From positions 62,001-126,000 of the forward strand of contig NZ_QVMN01000004.1 in the NCBI RefSeq assembly GCF_010501075.1: 64,000 bases of DNA, read 5' to 3'. The DNA comes from Dysgonomonas sp. 25 (GTDB lineage Bacteria; Bacteroidota; Bacteroidia; Bacteroidales; Dysgonomonadaceae). This document shows, one piece after another, positions 35,677 to 42,989 of the stretch (position 1 is its first letter; the number at the start of each line of letters is the position of its first letter). The notes under the pieces are model-generated. The model saw only the letters and a list, made by a program, of their open reading frames with translations, had not been told where the DNA came from and made no database searches. The position numbers and the translations under genes are program-made.

Positions 35677-35707
35677 AAAAAGAAAGCCCTCTCAAGGTGA
35701 GAAGGCT
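35677..35707 (-). terminator. Rho-independent terminator of the FISUMP gene at 35732
   Basis: AGCCCTCTC (35685-35693) pairs with GAGAAGGCT (35699-35707) with one mismatch; on the minus strand a T-rich run follows. Confidence 0.75.
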
Positions 35708-35731
35708 ATATATAACATTGGCGGAGGAATA

Positions 35732-36931
35732 TTAATTTTTCTTGCAGCGTATAGGTAGCATATCTTTTCTCTCGAAAGAAAAGCTTCCGACACCACTCCA
35801 TCCATCACCTAAAGTATGCTGTTGGGCATAAGTTGCCATATTGGCACTACTACTCGTCCAGATATAAGAGATACTACCTTGTGCATAACCATATCCAACT
35901 AACAGCCCAGAGAATCCACCCTCCCAGTATGCTTTGGATGTTCCGGTTGCTGCTCCTTCGCATGCTTCTGTCATAGCATATCCGTGTGCGCCACGGATGC
36001 CGCTTTGTAGATAAGGAATTATTTGGGAATTGTCTCCCGGGTCAATATTGTTGGCGACATTGGCATATTTGGTTGTGTTCCGGATAATTTCGTTTTCCAA
36101 ATCTGTCCACTCTCTATCACTTGGCAGGTGCCATCCGGCTGGGCAAATACCTTGTACCTCCGGATGAATTAAACCTTGTTCGTCTACTACATTTTGCAAT
36201 CCGTCTACTCCGCCTTTTCCTGCAGTGGCTGCGTCCCAAGTATATAAATATCCGATATGTGGATTGGCTTCGTATTCGGTAGATGTTGTTGGTGAAGTAC
36301 TGCTTGGATAGCACCATGCGGCCATATTGTATGCTCCTCCCATGTTTCCGTCGGGCCCGATTAACGTCCGCTCATTAATCGTTCCGTATGTGCTGTGATG
36401 AATGCCATCGTAAGCCGATGCTGCTAAATTGGTTACCATCCATCGTCCTGTCGTACCGAAACTGGCAGATATAAATTCTTCATATACTCCTGCCTTGGCT
36501 GGATGCCGGAGAACCTGTGTGCCCCATTCCGATTCGTTTGTTGGCGCTAATGGTACTTCCGGTTTCTTTATTCCGATACCTTCCCATTTATTGCCATCCC
36601 AGACATATAGACCTTTATAAATAGATTCTGTAACAGGGCATTTAGCTTTGTCTTTAGAGTTATATACAATGAGTCCTACATGGTCTGTCATTGACCAATT
36701 GCCACTACCTCCTATCGATGTAGAAAATTCAGTATTGTTTGTAGGGGTTAGATTATTCAACTCCACCCGCGGCATGCCTAACCCTTTAGTGGTAGTTCCA
36801 CTTTCTTTCAGGTCGAGCAGTGCTCCCTGTGCAGGTGCTTCGCTGCTCCCGATAGTTACCTGCGCTTGCAAGCTAATTGTTGTAAATAAGGCTAATATGA
36901 TAATAGCCTGTATCAAAGTTTTTTGTTTCAT
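35732..36931 (-). CDS. FISUMP-domain secreted protein
   Basis: 399-residue exported protein with a signal peptide ending in SLQAQ. The C-terminal 220 residues form a Fibrobacter succinogenes major paralogous (FISUMP) domain: NPHIGYLYTWDAA, GICPAGWHLPSDREWTDLE, YIWTSSSAN and the final LPIRCKKN. The N-terminal part (about 25-120) carries the Gly-rich VTIGSSEAPAQGALLDL segment typical of Bacteroidota surface proteins of this kind. Function unknown; probably surface adhesion or structural. A related, shorter FISUMP gene lies upstream at 37678, on the far side of a 746-bp repeat-rich spacer. Confidence 0.88.
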   Translation of the reverse strand: MKQKTLIQAIIILALFTTISLQAQVTIGSSEAPAQGALLDLKESGTTTKGLGMPRVELNNLTPTNNTEFSTSIGGSGNWSMTDHVGLIVYNSKDKAKCPVTESIYKGLYVWDGNKWEGIGIKKPEVPLAPTNESEWGTQVLRHPAKAGVYEEFISASFGTTGRWMVTNLAASAYDGIHHSTYGTINERTLIGPDGNMGGAYNMAAWCYPSSTSPTTSTEYEANPHIGYLYTWDAATAGKGGVDGLQNVVDEQGLIHPEVQGICPAGWHLPSDREWTDLENEIIRNTTKYANVANNIDPGDNSQIIPYLQSGIRGAHGYAMTEACEGAATGTSKAYWEGGFSGLLVGYGYAQGSISYIWTSSSANMATYAQQHTLGDGWSGVGSFSFERKDMLPIRCKKN

Positions 36932-36964
36932 AATAATGTCAATTTGTGAGTTAGTAAATTTTTA

Positions 36965-36999
36965 TAGCTTTTAGCCATTAGCTGATAGCCAATAGCTTT
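36965..36999. repeat. Five degenerate tandem 7-bp repeats (TAGCnnn)
   Basis: Five consecutive heptamers of form TAGCYNN (first two TAGCTTT, TAGCCAT). Same unit family as 13417-13503 on the complementary strand and as 37381-37401. Confidence 0.65.
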
Positions 37000-37049
37000 G
37001 TTGTCATCCCGAGTAGATACGAGGGATCTCGTCCTATCTTTATTAATTG

Positions 37050-37167
37050 CCTCCACTTTTAAGTGGAGGTTTATGAATGTTAGTTTAAAAATGGCTTTAG
37101 CCGAATGTTTTTTGACTAAAGTCATTGCAGGGGAGATACAATCATACCCACGCCTTAAAAGGCGTGG
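37050..37167. repeat. Four-hairpin REP-like element
   Basis: Four palindromes each with a two-base loop: CCTCCACTT/AAGTGGAGG (37050-37069), GGCT/AGCC (near 37091-37100), TGACT/AGTCA (near 37119-37130) and CCACGCCTT/AAGGCGTGG (37148-37167). Outer stems are 9 bp and perfect. The regular design suggests a mobile or structural RNA/DNA element, not random spacer. Confidence 0.6.
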
Positions 37168-37183
37168 CAACATTAAATTGTTC

Positions 37184-37211
37184 ACTGATAACTGTTGACT
37201 GTTAACTGCCC
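37184..37211. repeat. Four degenerate tandem 7-bp repeats (ACTGnnn)
   Basis: Four heptamers of form ACTGNNN, the first two ACTGATA and ACTGTTG. A different unit sequence but the same period as the TAGC family. Confidence 0.6.
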
Positions 37212-37218
37212 GAAAAGA

Positions 37219-37249
37219 ATCCCGCTTCTCCTCACGGAGAAGACGGGAT
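37219..37249 (-). terminator. Possible terminator downstream of the 37678 gene
   Basis: ATCCCG-TTCTCC arm (37219-37231) pairs with GGAGAA-CGGGAT (37236-37249) with a small bulge; T-rich on the minus strand side. It lies about 430 bp after the stop codon at 37678, so its partner gene is uncertain. Confidence 0.45.
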
Positions 37250-37292
37250 GAAATGGGGTGAATACCCCTGACATTAACACAAGCATATTTTA

Positions 37293-37357
37293 AGTTGACA
37301 AGTAGACCAGTATACGAGTAGACAAGACGCTCTCGTGTACTGGCTGACTTGCCTACC
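37293..37357. repeat. Facing arrays of degenerate 8-bp repeats
   Basis: Left arm 37293-37324: four tandem octamers (AGTTGACA, AGTAGACC and two more). Right arm 37334-37357: three octamers of the same family on the other strand. Over 20 positions the arms pair with only a few mismatches. Same design as 9546-9610. Confidence 0.65.
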
Positions 37358-37380
37358 AGTTTTCTATTTTCATCAGTTGT

Positions 37381-37401
37381 TAGCCGATAGCCGATAGTTA
37401 T
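37381..37401. repeat. Three tandem 7-bp repeats (TAGCCGA type)
   Basis: TAGCCGA occurs twice in tandem, then TAGTTAT. Same family as 36965-36999. Confidence 0.55.
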
Positions 37402-37481
37402 ATAGAGTAGAAAAAAATGTATATAAGATAGAAAAAAAAGATACCATCTCTTGGATATATCCCAAGAAATCGTTATATTAC

Positions 37482-37506
37482 GTGTGTGTGTGTGTGTGTG
37501 TGTGTG
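37482..37506. repeat. GT dinucleotide tract, 25 bases
   Basis: Uninterrupted (GT)12 plus G. Such tracts gain and lose units by slippage. It lies about 550 bp before the start of the FISUMP gene at 36931, read as CA on that gene's strand. Confidence 0.9.
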
Positions 37507-37677
37507 CCTTTATTTAGCGTGCAAACCATATTGATATGTTGCATTTTAAATGAAAAAAATGACTTTTTTGAGAAATATGGTTATTCCTCTTATTCTTCTA
37601 CAAAGAAAAGGAAAAAAAACGAAAGACCAATTCTTTGACAGGATATAATTTCTTTAATAAGCAGATATTTTGGGAAA

Positions 37678-38442
37678 TTAATCTTTTACGCAGCGGACGG
37701 ATGCGGCTATATAAAAAGAATTGCGGTCGTACTGCACTTGTGTATTCCTATAGCTGATACCGTATATGACGCCGTTGGTCGTTGTCCACCACACGGCTGA
37801 TATTCCCAGCTGCTGCGTGAGGCTTTTGGCATCGATATGACCGGCGGGCAGACCGTTAAAGCCCCATTCGTTTTCTTCTTTTCCTCCCCATTTATAGAGA
37901 TCCCTGTCGGATTGGTAAACGAATCCGCCATTCCCGCGCATCACTCCTCCGGCAAGGTCTATGCCTCCCATTATCCTTGCCAGTTCTTTCCATTCTTTTT
38001 CGGTAGGTAAGTGCCATCCTTTAGGGCAGGCGACTATTGCCTGATGCCATGTGTACATCAGCCCGAACTTTTGAGCATATTCTTTTTGGGTGAGAGTGGC
38101 TTGTGTGATGACAGTACCTTCTCCTTCGTAGTAGGAAATATGGTCGGATGGTTTTATCGAGAACTTGTTGTTTACTATTTTGGCGGGAATGGAATCCCGT
38201 TTTCCTGTGTTCAGCAATACGGTTTTATGGGCGAAAGGTTGCCCGTTTCCTGCACGGGTACTCCACAGGTTGCTTGTTGTCCAGTATGCGCCAATGGTCT
38301 CGCTTTTGCCGAACCAACGCGCGATGTATATATTTCCGTCTCCGTCGACCATCGGTATGTCGGGTTTGGTAGGGAATGTCTGGCTATAGGAAACGCCCGC
38401 AACGAGTAAAAGAAGGATGACGGATAAACAGATTCTTTTCAT
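37678..38442 (-). CDS. FISUMP-domain secreted protein
   Basis: 254-residue exported protein, signal peptide ending in VSYSQ. Compact FISUMP domain: FGLMYTWHQAIVACPKGWHLPTEKEWKEL (two parts of this stretch are the family core), GFNGLPAGHID, and a C-terminal SVRCVKD matching the LPIRCKKN end of its neighbour at 35732. It lacks the extra N-terminal region of that neighbour. Function unknown, likely surface-exposed. Confidence 0.85.
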   Translation of the reverse strand: MKRICLSVILLLLVAGVSYSQTFPTKPDIPMVDGDGNIYIARWFGKSETIGAYWTTSNLWSTRAGNGQPFAHKTVLLNTGKRDSIPAKIVNNKFSIKPSDHISYYEGEGTVITQATLTQKEYAQKFGLMYTWHQAIVACPKGWHLPTEKEWKELARIMGGIDLAGGVMRGNGGFVYQSDRDLYKWGGKEENEWGFNGLPAGHIDAKSLTQQLGISAVWWTTTNGVIYGISYRNTQVQYDRNSFYIAASVRCVKD

Positions 38443-38446
38443 AGGG

Positions 38447-38944
38447 TTACTTATTGGATTGTAGGAATAATTGCCAGAATTCGCAGTCGATTAATTGGCC
38501 GAATTTTCGTCCGGCTTCTTTAAAGTTGCCGACTAATTCGAAGCCTGCTTCCCGGTGCAGCTGCCGGCTGATGTCGTTTGGCAGAGAGATGGCTGCAATA
38601 ATCGAGTGCAGGTTTATTTCTTTGGCTTTATTGATCAGGCAGGTGTATAATTCTTTTCCGAGCCCTTTGCCTTGGGCTTCGGGAGCAATGTATATGCTCG
38701 ATTCGAGCGTGATGTCGAATGCCGACCGCGCCCGCCATGTATTGAGATAGGCGAAGCCGCAGATTTTTCCGCCTTCTTCGTAGACGAGATACGGATAGCC
38801 TTTTGCTAAAACGGAGGTTATCCTGTTTTGCATTTCGGAAGAGGTTAAAGGCTCTTCTTCGAAAGTAACAACTGTATTTTCGATGTAATGATTGTATATC
38901 CCGGCTATTTGCGTGGCGTCTGCTGCTTGTACTCCTCTTATCAT
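38447..38944 (-). CDS. GNAT N-acetyltransferase, phosphinothricin acetyltransferase-like
   Basis: 165 residues. GNAT fold with the PAT-type start IRGVQAADATQIAGIYNHYI, the acetyl-CoA loop QGKGLGKELY (about 95-104), and the C-terminal HREAGFELVGNFKEAGRKFG typical of the Pat/YwnH group. These enzymes acetylate amino-acid-like amines such as methionine sulfoximine. It is 4 bp from the FISUMP gene downstream and 3 bp after the gene upstream, so a transcript of mixed function is likely. Confidence 0.88.
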   Translation of the reverse strand: MIRGVQAADATQIAGIYNHYIENTVVTFEEEPLTSSEMQNRITSVLAKGYPYLVYEEGGKICGFAYLNTWRARSAFDITLESSIYIAPEAQGKGLGKELYTCLINKAKEINLHSIIAAISLPNDISRQLHREAGFELVGNFKEAGRKFGQLIDCEFWQLFLQSNK

Positions 38945-38947
38945 CCG

Positions 38948-39436
38948 TTACATATTGCTGATTTCCCCTCCCGTAACAGGTGGCAGATCTTCGATGTTTG
39001 TTTCGTCGGGATTACTATCTCCTTCTTGGTTGAAACGGTATTGAGGTTGTTGATAATGATCGGGTTCGAGGATGCTGTCTACCACGAACTTGGAATATCC
39101 GCGCCAAGGCAATGCCCCGAAGTATTCTTTGTAGTGTACTTTTACTACCTGACCGCTCATGCCCATTAATTTTTCGGCAATTTCTTTGTTGGCTACCGAA
39201 AACTGGAATTCGTTGGATTGAAGCGTCCTGTCTTTAGGATTCATGCCGAAACCTGTCTGAATAAGTTCGCCTTCGTATGTTTTGAAGATGATTCCTTTGT
39301 GTTTGATGTTGTTCAGTGTTCCTGCTTTTACGCCCGAATCGCTGAATGGAACGAAGTACCAGATGTATCCGAAGATAAGTCCGCCAATGATAAGGATGGC
39401 GAGCAAGGTGAATATTATTTTTTTGAATGTGCGCAT
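38948..39436 (-). CDS. Membrane-anchored conserved hypothetical protein
   Basis: 162 residues: one N-terminal helix (about 8-28), then a soluble extracytoplasmic domain (GIIFKTYEGELIQTGFGMN, VVKVHYKEYFGALPWRGYS) seen in many Bacteroidota, sometimes mislabelled 6-phosphogluconate dehydrogenase in annotations. No enzyme motif is visible. The acidic proline-rich tail DETNIEDLPPVTGG is probably disordered. First gene of a three-gene run toward 37678. Confidence 0.7.
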   Translation of the reverse strand: MRTFKKIIFTLLAILIIGGLIFGYIWYFVPFSDSGVKAGTLNNIKHKGIIFKTYEGELIQTGFGMNPKDRTLQSNEFQFSVANKEIAEKLMGMSGQVVKVHYKEYFGALPWRGYSKFVVDSILEPDHYQQPQYRFNQEGDSNPDETNIEDLPPVTGGEISNM

Positions 39437-39585
39437 AATTCTTCTGTTTTTCTGTCGTTTGATATATAGATTAAACAGCCGGACAATAACTTTTGTTTTG
39501 CTACAAAGATATTGATTATTTTAAATTATTTTTGCTTAAATGGCAATACCAGAGAAATAAAGCTTGTCAGATCTGTCAAGTGAAA

Positions 39586-39822
39586 TTAATAATCTTCGTA
39601 GCTGTTCTTTTTCAGGTATCTATATATAAAATGTAAGCCGATTATAATGCTCCACCATATTACAGATGGAACAAATAACATTTTGATAACGTCTAAAAAT
39701 GTTTTACCATGTCCCATTATTCCAACAAATCCCAAGAGTAGAAAAATAGAATATAACACTACCAGTATTATTCTGAAGACAAAAACAATAAAAGAGAGCC
39801 TAATATATGTATGCTTATTCAT
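39586..39822 (-). CDS. Hypothetical small membrane protein
   Basis: 78 residues with two membrane helices (about 9-32 and 45-66) and a short basic tail. ATG 39822 is preferred to an in-frame TTG at 39861 because the first helix begins right after it. AT-rich, no family recognised, single gene between divergent neighbours. Confidence 0.5.
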   Translation of the reverse strand: MNKHTYIRLSFIVFVFRIILVVLYSIFLLLGFVGIMGHGKTFLDVIKMLFVPSVIWWSIIIGLHFIYRYLKKNSYEDY

Positions 39823-39924
39823 AACAGGCAAGGTTGTTGAATTATCGATATTTACAACCAAATATAAACAAAATTACTAAGCATATATATCCAAAATCTT
39901 ATTTATGCCCTTATTCTTTATTTG

Positions 39925-39932
39925 TATATTTG
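39925..39932 (+). promoter_or_regulatory. -7 promoter element of engB
   Basis: TATATTTG, a perfect TAnnTTTG, 22 bp before ATG 39955. Confidence 0.65.
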
Positions 39933-39954
39933 CTTTCTCTAAAAAGATAAATCT

Positions 39955-40554
39955 ATGATAATAAAAGATGCGCAGTTCCTCATTAGTAATACCGACTACC
40001 GGAAAGGCCCTTCGGACGGAAAACCCGAATATGCTTTTATCGGGCGTTCGAATGTGGGTAAGTCTTCGTTGATTAATATGCTGACCAATCATAAGGGGTT
40101 GGCTATGACTTCGTCGAAGCCGGGAAAAACGCAGTTGATCAATCATTTCACAATCAATAAAGGGGAGTGGTATCTGGTCGACCTTCCGGGGTATGGTTAT
40201 GCCCAGCGTGGAAAAGAGGGGCGCGAGAATATCAGGAAGATAATAGAAAGTTATATACTCAACCGTTCGCAGCTGACTTCGTTGTTCCTGCTGCTCGATA
40301 GCCGTCACGAACCGCAGAAGATAGATCTGGAATTTATCAACTGGTTGGGCGAGAACGGTATCCCTTTTGCCATTGTTTTCACCAAAATAGATAAACTGGG
40401 CAAACAGAAGGTGAAAGGCAATGTCGATAATTACCTCAGTCGCTTACAAGAAGATTGGGAGGAGTTTCCGCCCGTTTTTATGACCTCGTCGGAGCATAAA
40501 CTGGGGAAAGAGGAATTACTGGATTATATAGACCAGATAAACAAAACGTTGTAG
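39955..40554 (+). CDS. engB: Ribosome-biogenesis GTPase EngB/YsxC
   Basis: Small TrmE/Era-like GTPase needed for 50S ribosome assembly. 199 residues. G1 [10 protein letters not shown]2 region KPGKTQ, G3 DLPGYG, G4 TKIDK, G5 TSS near the C-terminus; all are intact. Length standard. Directly followed (2 bp) by the deaminase gene. Confidence 0.95.
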   Translation: MIIKDAQFLISNTDYRKGPSDGKPEYAFIGRSNVGKSSLINMLTNHKGLAMTSSKPGKTQLINHFTINKGEWYLVDLPGYGYAQRGKEGRENIRKIIESYILNRSQLTSLFLLLDSRHEPQKIDLEFINWLGENGIPFAIVFTKIDKLGKQKVKGNVDNYLSRLQEDWEEFPPVFMTSSEHKLGKEELLDYIDQINKTL

Positions 40555-40556
40555 CG

Positions 40557-41021
40557 ATGCAAAAGGAATTTATGGCGCGGGCAATCCGTCTGGCAGAAGA
40601 AAGCGTGCAGCGCGGAGGTGGCCCGTTTGGGGCAGTTGTTGTTAAGGATGGAGCGATTGTGGCAGAAGGTGCTAATTGTGTGACCTTGCACAACGATCCG
40701 ACGGCACATGCCGAAGTTTCGGCTATACGCAATGCCTGCGAAATATTGCAAACATTTGACTTGTCGGGCTGCGAAATTTATACCTCGTGCGAGCCTTGCC
40801 CGATGTGCTTGTCGGCAATCTATTGGGCACATATCAGTAAAATATACTACGGATGCACCAAAACGGATGCCAAAGATATCGGTTTCGACGACTCCTTTAT
40901 ATACGAGCAAATCGAGTTGTCGCCCGAAAAACGCAGCATTTCCGCCGAACATCTGATGCGCGAAGAAGCATTGTCCGCCTTCAGGATGTGGGAGAAAAAA
41001 GAGGATAAAACAGCTTATTAA
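40557..41021 (+). CDS. Cytidine/deoxycytidylate deaminase-family zinc enzyme, probable guanine deaminase
   Basis: 154-residue cytoplasmic deaminase. The zinc site is His51 in PTAHAEV with proton-shuttle Glu53, and Cys81/Cys84 in CEPCPMC. Overall length, the RGGGPFGAVVV start and the C-terminal DIGFDDSFIYEQI fit bacterial guanine deaminase (GuaD, guanine to xanthine) better than tRNA adenosine deaminase TadA. Two bases after engB, same transcript. Confidence 0.85.
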   Translation: MQKEFMARAIRLAEESVQRGGGPFGAVVVKDGAIVAEGANCVTLHNDPTAHAEVSAIRNACEILQTFDLSGCEIYTSCEPCPMCLSAIYWAHISKIYYGCTKTDAKDIGFDDSFIYEQIELSPEKRSISAEHLMREEALSAFRMWEKKEDKTAY

Positions 41022-41037
41022 AGGGTTACTTTGTTTT

Positions 41038-41067
41038 TGTTACATTTCTGTTAAGTTTTGTGTTAAA
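41038..41067. promoter_or_regulatory. Candidate Pho box upstream of the PhoU-like/Pit operon
   Basis: TGTTACA (41038) and TGTTAAG (41049) start 11 bp apart; TGTTAAA follows at 41061 (12 bp). This is the reverse-strand form of the repeats seen at 8414 and 9620. A perfect -7 box lies at 41094. Confidence 0.6.
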
Positions 41068-41093
41068 ACACTTTATACTCCATCAGAAAATAT

Positions 41094-41101
41094 TATCTTT
41101 G
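41094..41101 (+). promoter_or_regulatory. -7 promoter element of the PhoU-like/Pit operon
   Basis: TATCTTTG, a perfect TAnnTTTG, 80 bp before ATG 41182; a TTTA at 41072-41075 is a possible weak -33. Confidence 0.65.
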
Positions 41102-41181
41102 CATTCGAAAAAAAGTGTGAAGTTGATAGCTTAAAGGCTTGATAACGAACAGATAAATAATTGGTTCATTAACTTTATTGT

Positions 41182-41829
41182 ATGAAAAACGGTTTATTCG
41201 ATAGGTTCAAGCCTAAAGAAAGTAAATTTTTTCCTCTCCTCCGCGAAATGGCGGATGTTATAACCGAAGCTGCTTCTCTCATCGGAGATTGTGTGCAGGC
41301 TTCCAGTCACGAAGAAGTTGTCAGTATCTATAAAAAGATAAAGGAACAAGAGCATAAAGGCGACAAAATCCAGAATACTATTTTTACGGAACTTAACGAT
41401 ACGTTTATCACACCATTCGACCGCGAAGATATAGTCTCGCTTGCCGGCACTATGGACAGCGTGATTGATATGATTAACAGTTCGGCAAAACGTATTATGT
41501 TGTACAGCCCCAAATCCTTGCCCGAAAGTGCTCGGGTGCTGGCTTTACTCCTGCAAGATGCTGCATCCGATATTAAATCGGCAATCAATGATTTGCCTAA
41601 TCTGAAAGGTAAAGCAGATAGTATTCGCGGGGCGTGTGGACACCTCAATGAAATAGAGTCTAAGGCGGATGATGTGTATGAGCATTTTCTCATCGATTTG
41701 TTCGAAAATGAAAAGGATGCCATAGAAGTTATCAAACTCAAAGATATCCTGCATGAGATGGAACGTGCGAGCGATTCGGCCGAAACGGTAGGGAAAATTC
41801 TGAAAACCATAATCATCAAGTACACCTAA
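41182..41829 (+). CDS. DUF47/PhoU-like phosphate transport regulator
   Basis: 215-residue helical protein of the DUF47 (PhoU-like) family that accompanies Pit permeases. Segments SSHEEVVSIYKKIKEQEHKGDKI-like helices, TPFDREDIVSLAGTMDSVID and the terminal EMERASDSAETVGKILK are typical. It probably tunes or binds the Pit carrier encoded 9 bp downstream. Cytoplasmic. Confidence 0.92.
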   Translation: MKNGLFDRFKPKESKFFPLLREMADVITEAASLIGDCVQASSHEEVVSIYKKIKEQEHKGDKIQNTIFTELNDTFITPFDREDIVSLAGTMDSVIDMINSSAKRIMLYSPKSLPESARVLALLLQDAASDIKSAINDLPNLKGKADSIRGACGHLNEIESKADDVYEHFLIDLFENEKDAIEVIKLKDILHEMERASDSAETVGKILKTIIIKYT

Positions 41830-41838
41830 TAAAGCTCT

Positions 41839-42882
41839 ATGACTTTACTTATTATAATTATTGTATTGGCTATCGTTTTCGACTTCATCAATGGTTTTCA
41901 CGATGCTGCCAATTCGATAGCAACAGTTGTTACCACTAAAGTTCTTACACCCGTACAAGCCGTTATCTGGGCGGCATTCTTCAACTTCGTCGCATTTTTT
42001 ATAGCTAAATTTATATTTGAAGATTTTGGTGTTGCTTCAACCGTTTCCAAGGTAATTGACTTGCCTTTGCACGAACCTGCAGCAGCGTCTAAAACTCTTA
42101 TAGCTGCATTGTCGGCTGCTATTATCTGGAATCTTGCTACCTGGCGACTGGGTATACCGTCATCGTCTTCGCATACATTGATTGGCGGGCTTGCCGGGGC
42201 TGGTATTGTTTCTTATGGTTTCGATGTCGTTCATGGCGGAACTATCGGCTTGATTATAGCATTCATCGTTTTGGCTCCATTGATTGGTATGGTAGGCGGT
42301 AATATAATAACTATCCTTACATTACATCTGGCGCGTAAAGCCAAGCCGGCAAAAGCTGAACGGTGGTTTAAGAATCTCCAGCTGATATCATCGGCAGGGC
42401 TTAGTATAGGGCATGGCTTGAATGATTCGCAGAAAGTAATGGGGGTTATTGCAGTTGCCTTGTTTGTCAACCAAAGCCTTGGCCTTCCTGAATTTATGCA
42501 GGGTGATAGTCCTAATCATATAATGAATACGCATATGTGGCTTGCCCTTTCTTGTTTCGGAGCTATTGCTCTGGGTACAGTCTGTGGCGGTTGGAAGATA
42601 ATGAAAACAATGGGTAACCGCATTACCAAGATTACTCCTGTTGAAGGGTTTTGTGCTCAAACCGCAGGTTCCTTGACGCTCTTCTTTACAGAGTTATTCA
42701 AGATTCCGGTGAGTACGACACATGTTATCACCGGTAGTATTATAGGTGTGGGCTCTATCAAGCGTCTTTCGGCTGTCCGTTGGGGAGTCACTAAAGACCT
42801 GCTCGTGGCCTGGATATTGACAATACCTGTCAGCGCAGTATTGGCTATGATATGCTATTACATATTAGGAATCTTTATGTAA
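41839..42882 (+). CDS. Low-affinity inorganic phosphate transporter, Pit family
   Basis: 347-residue inner-membrane carrier that imports metal phosphate with protons. Two inverted repeats: the Pit signature FDFINGFHDAANSIATVV near residue 14-31 and its partner GHGLNDSQKVMGVIA near 194-208, plus PVSTTHVITGSI. About ten helices. Length is short for the family (E. coli PitA 499) but usual in Bacteroidota. Cotranscribed with the DUF47 gene. Confidence 0.95.
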   Translation: MTLLIIIIVLAIVFDFINGFHDAANSIATVVTTKVLTPVQAVIWAAFFNFVAFFIAKFIFEDFGVASTVSKVIDLPLHEPAAASKTLIAALSAAIIWNLATWRLGIPSSSSHTLIGGLAGAGIVSYGFDVVHGGTIGLIIAFIVLAPLIGMVGGNIITILTLHLARKAKPAKAERWFKNLQLISSAGLSIGHGLNDSQKVMGVIAVALFVNQSLGLPEFMQGDSPNHIMNTHMWLALSCFGAIALGTVCGGWKIMKTMGNRITKITPVEGFCAQTAGSLTLFFTELFKIPVSTTHVITGSIIGVGSIKRLSAVRWGVTKDLLVAWILTIPVSAVLAMICYYILGIFM

Positions 42883-42911
42883 GATTTTCTATTTAACAGA
42901 TATACGGATAT

Positions 42912-42947
42912 AAAGAAACCACTTACAGGCTTGTAGGTGGTTTCTTT
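42912..42947. terminator. Bidirectional terminator between convergent genes
   Basis: AAAGAAACCAC (42912-42922) pairs perfectly with GTGGTTTCTTT (42937-42947), extended by an inner stem. T-rich arms on both strands serve the Pit gene and the LytTR gene. Confidence 0.88.
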
Positions 42948-42989
42948 ATTGCAGAAAGGTGTGTATAATGTCAGGGGATCATATATCGT

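Larger units (their letters stand above)
36932..37677. other. 746-bp non-coding spacer packed with short repeats
   Basis: No convincing gene. From left to right it holds: heptamers (36965-36999); a GTCATCCCGAG/GAGGGATCTCG stretch resembling a common dispersed Bacteroidota repeat (about 37003-37031); a four-hairpin element (37050-37167); heptamers (37184-37211); a possible terminator (37219-37249); facing octamer arms (37293-37357); heptamers (37381-37401); a GT tract (37482-37506); and an AT-rich stretch to the next stop codon. It is upstream of the FISUMP gene at 35732 and downstream of that at 37678. Confidence 0.75.

Noticed and set aside
37050-37167. tRNA or other structured RNA gene
   Set aside because: Stems lack tRNA order and loop sizes; two-base loops are not tRNA-like.
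36965-37401. Remnant insertion sequence in the FISUMP spacer
   Set aside because: No transposase fragment or target duplication found; content is short repeats only.
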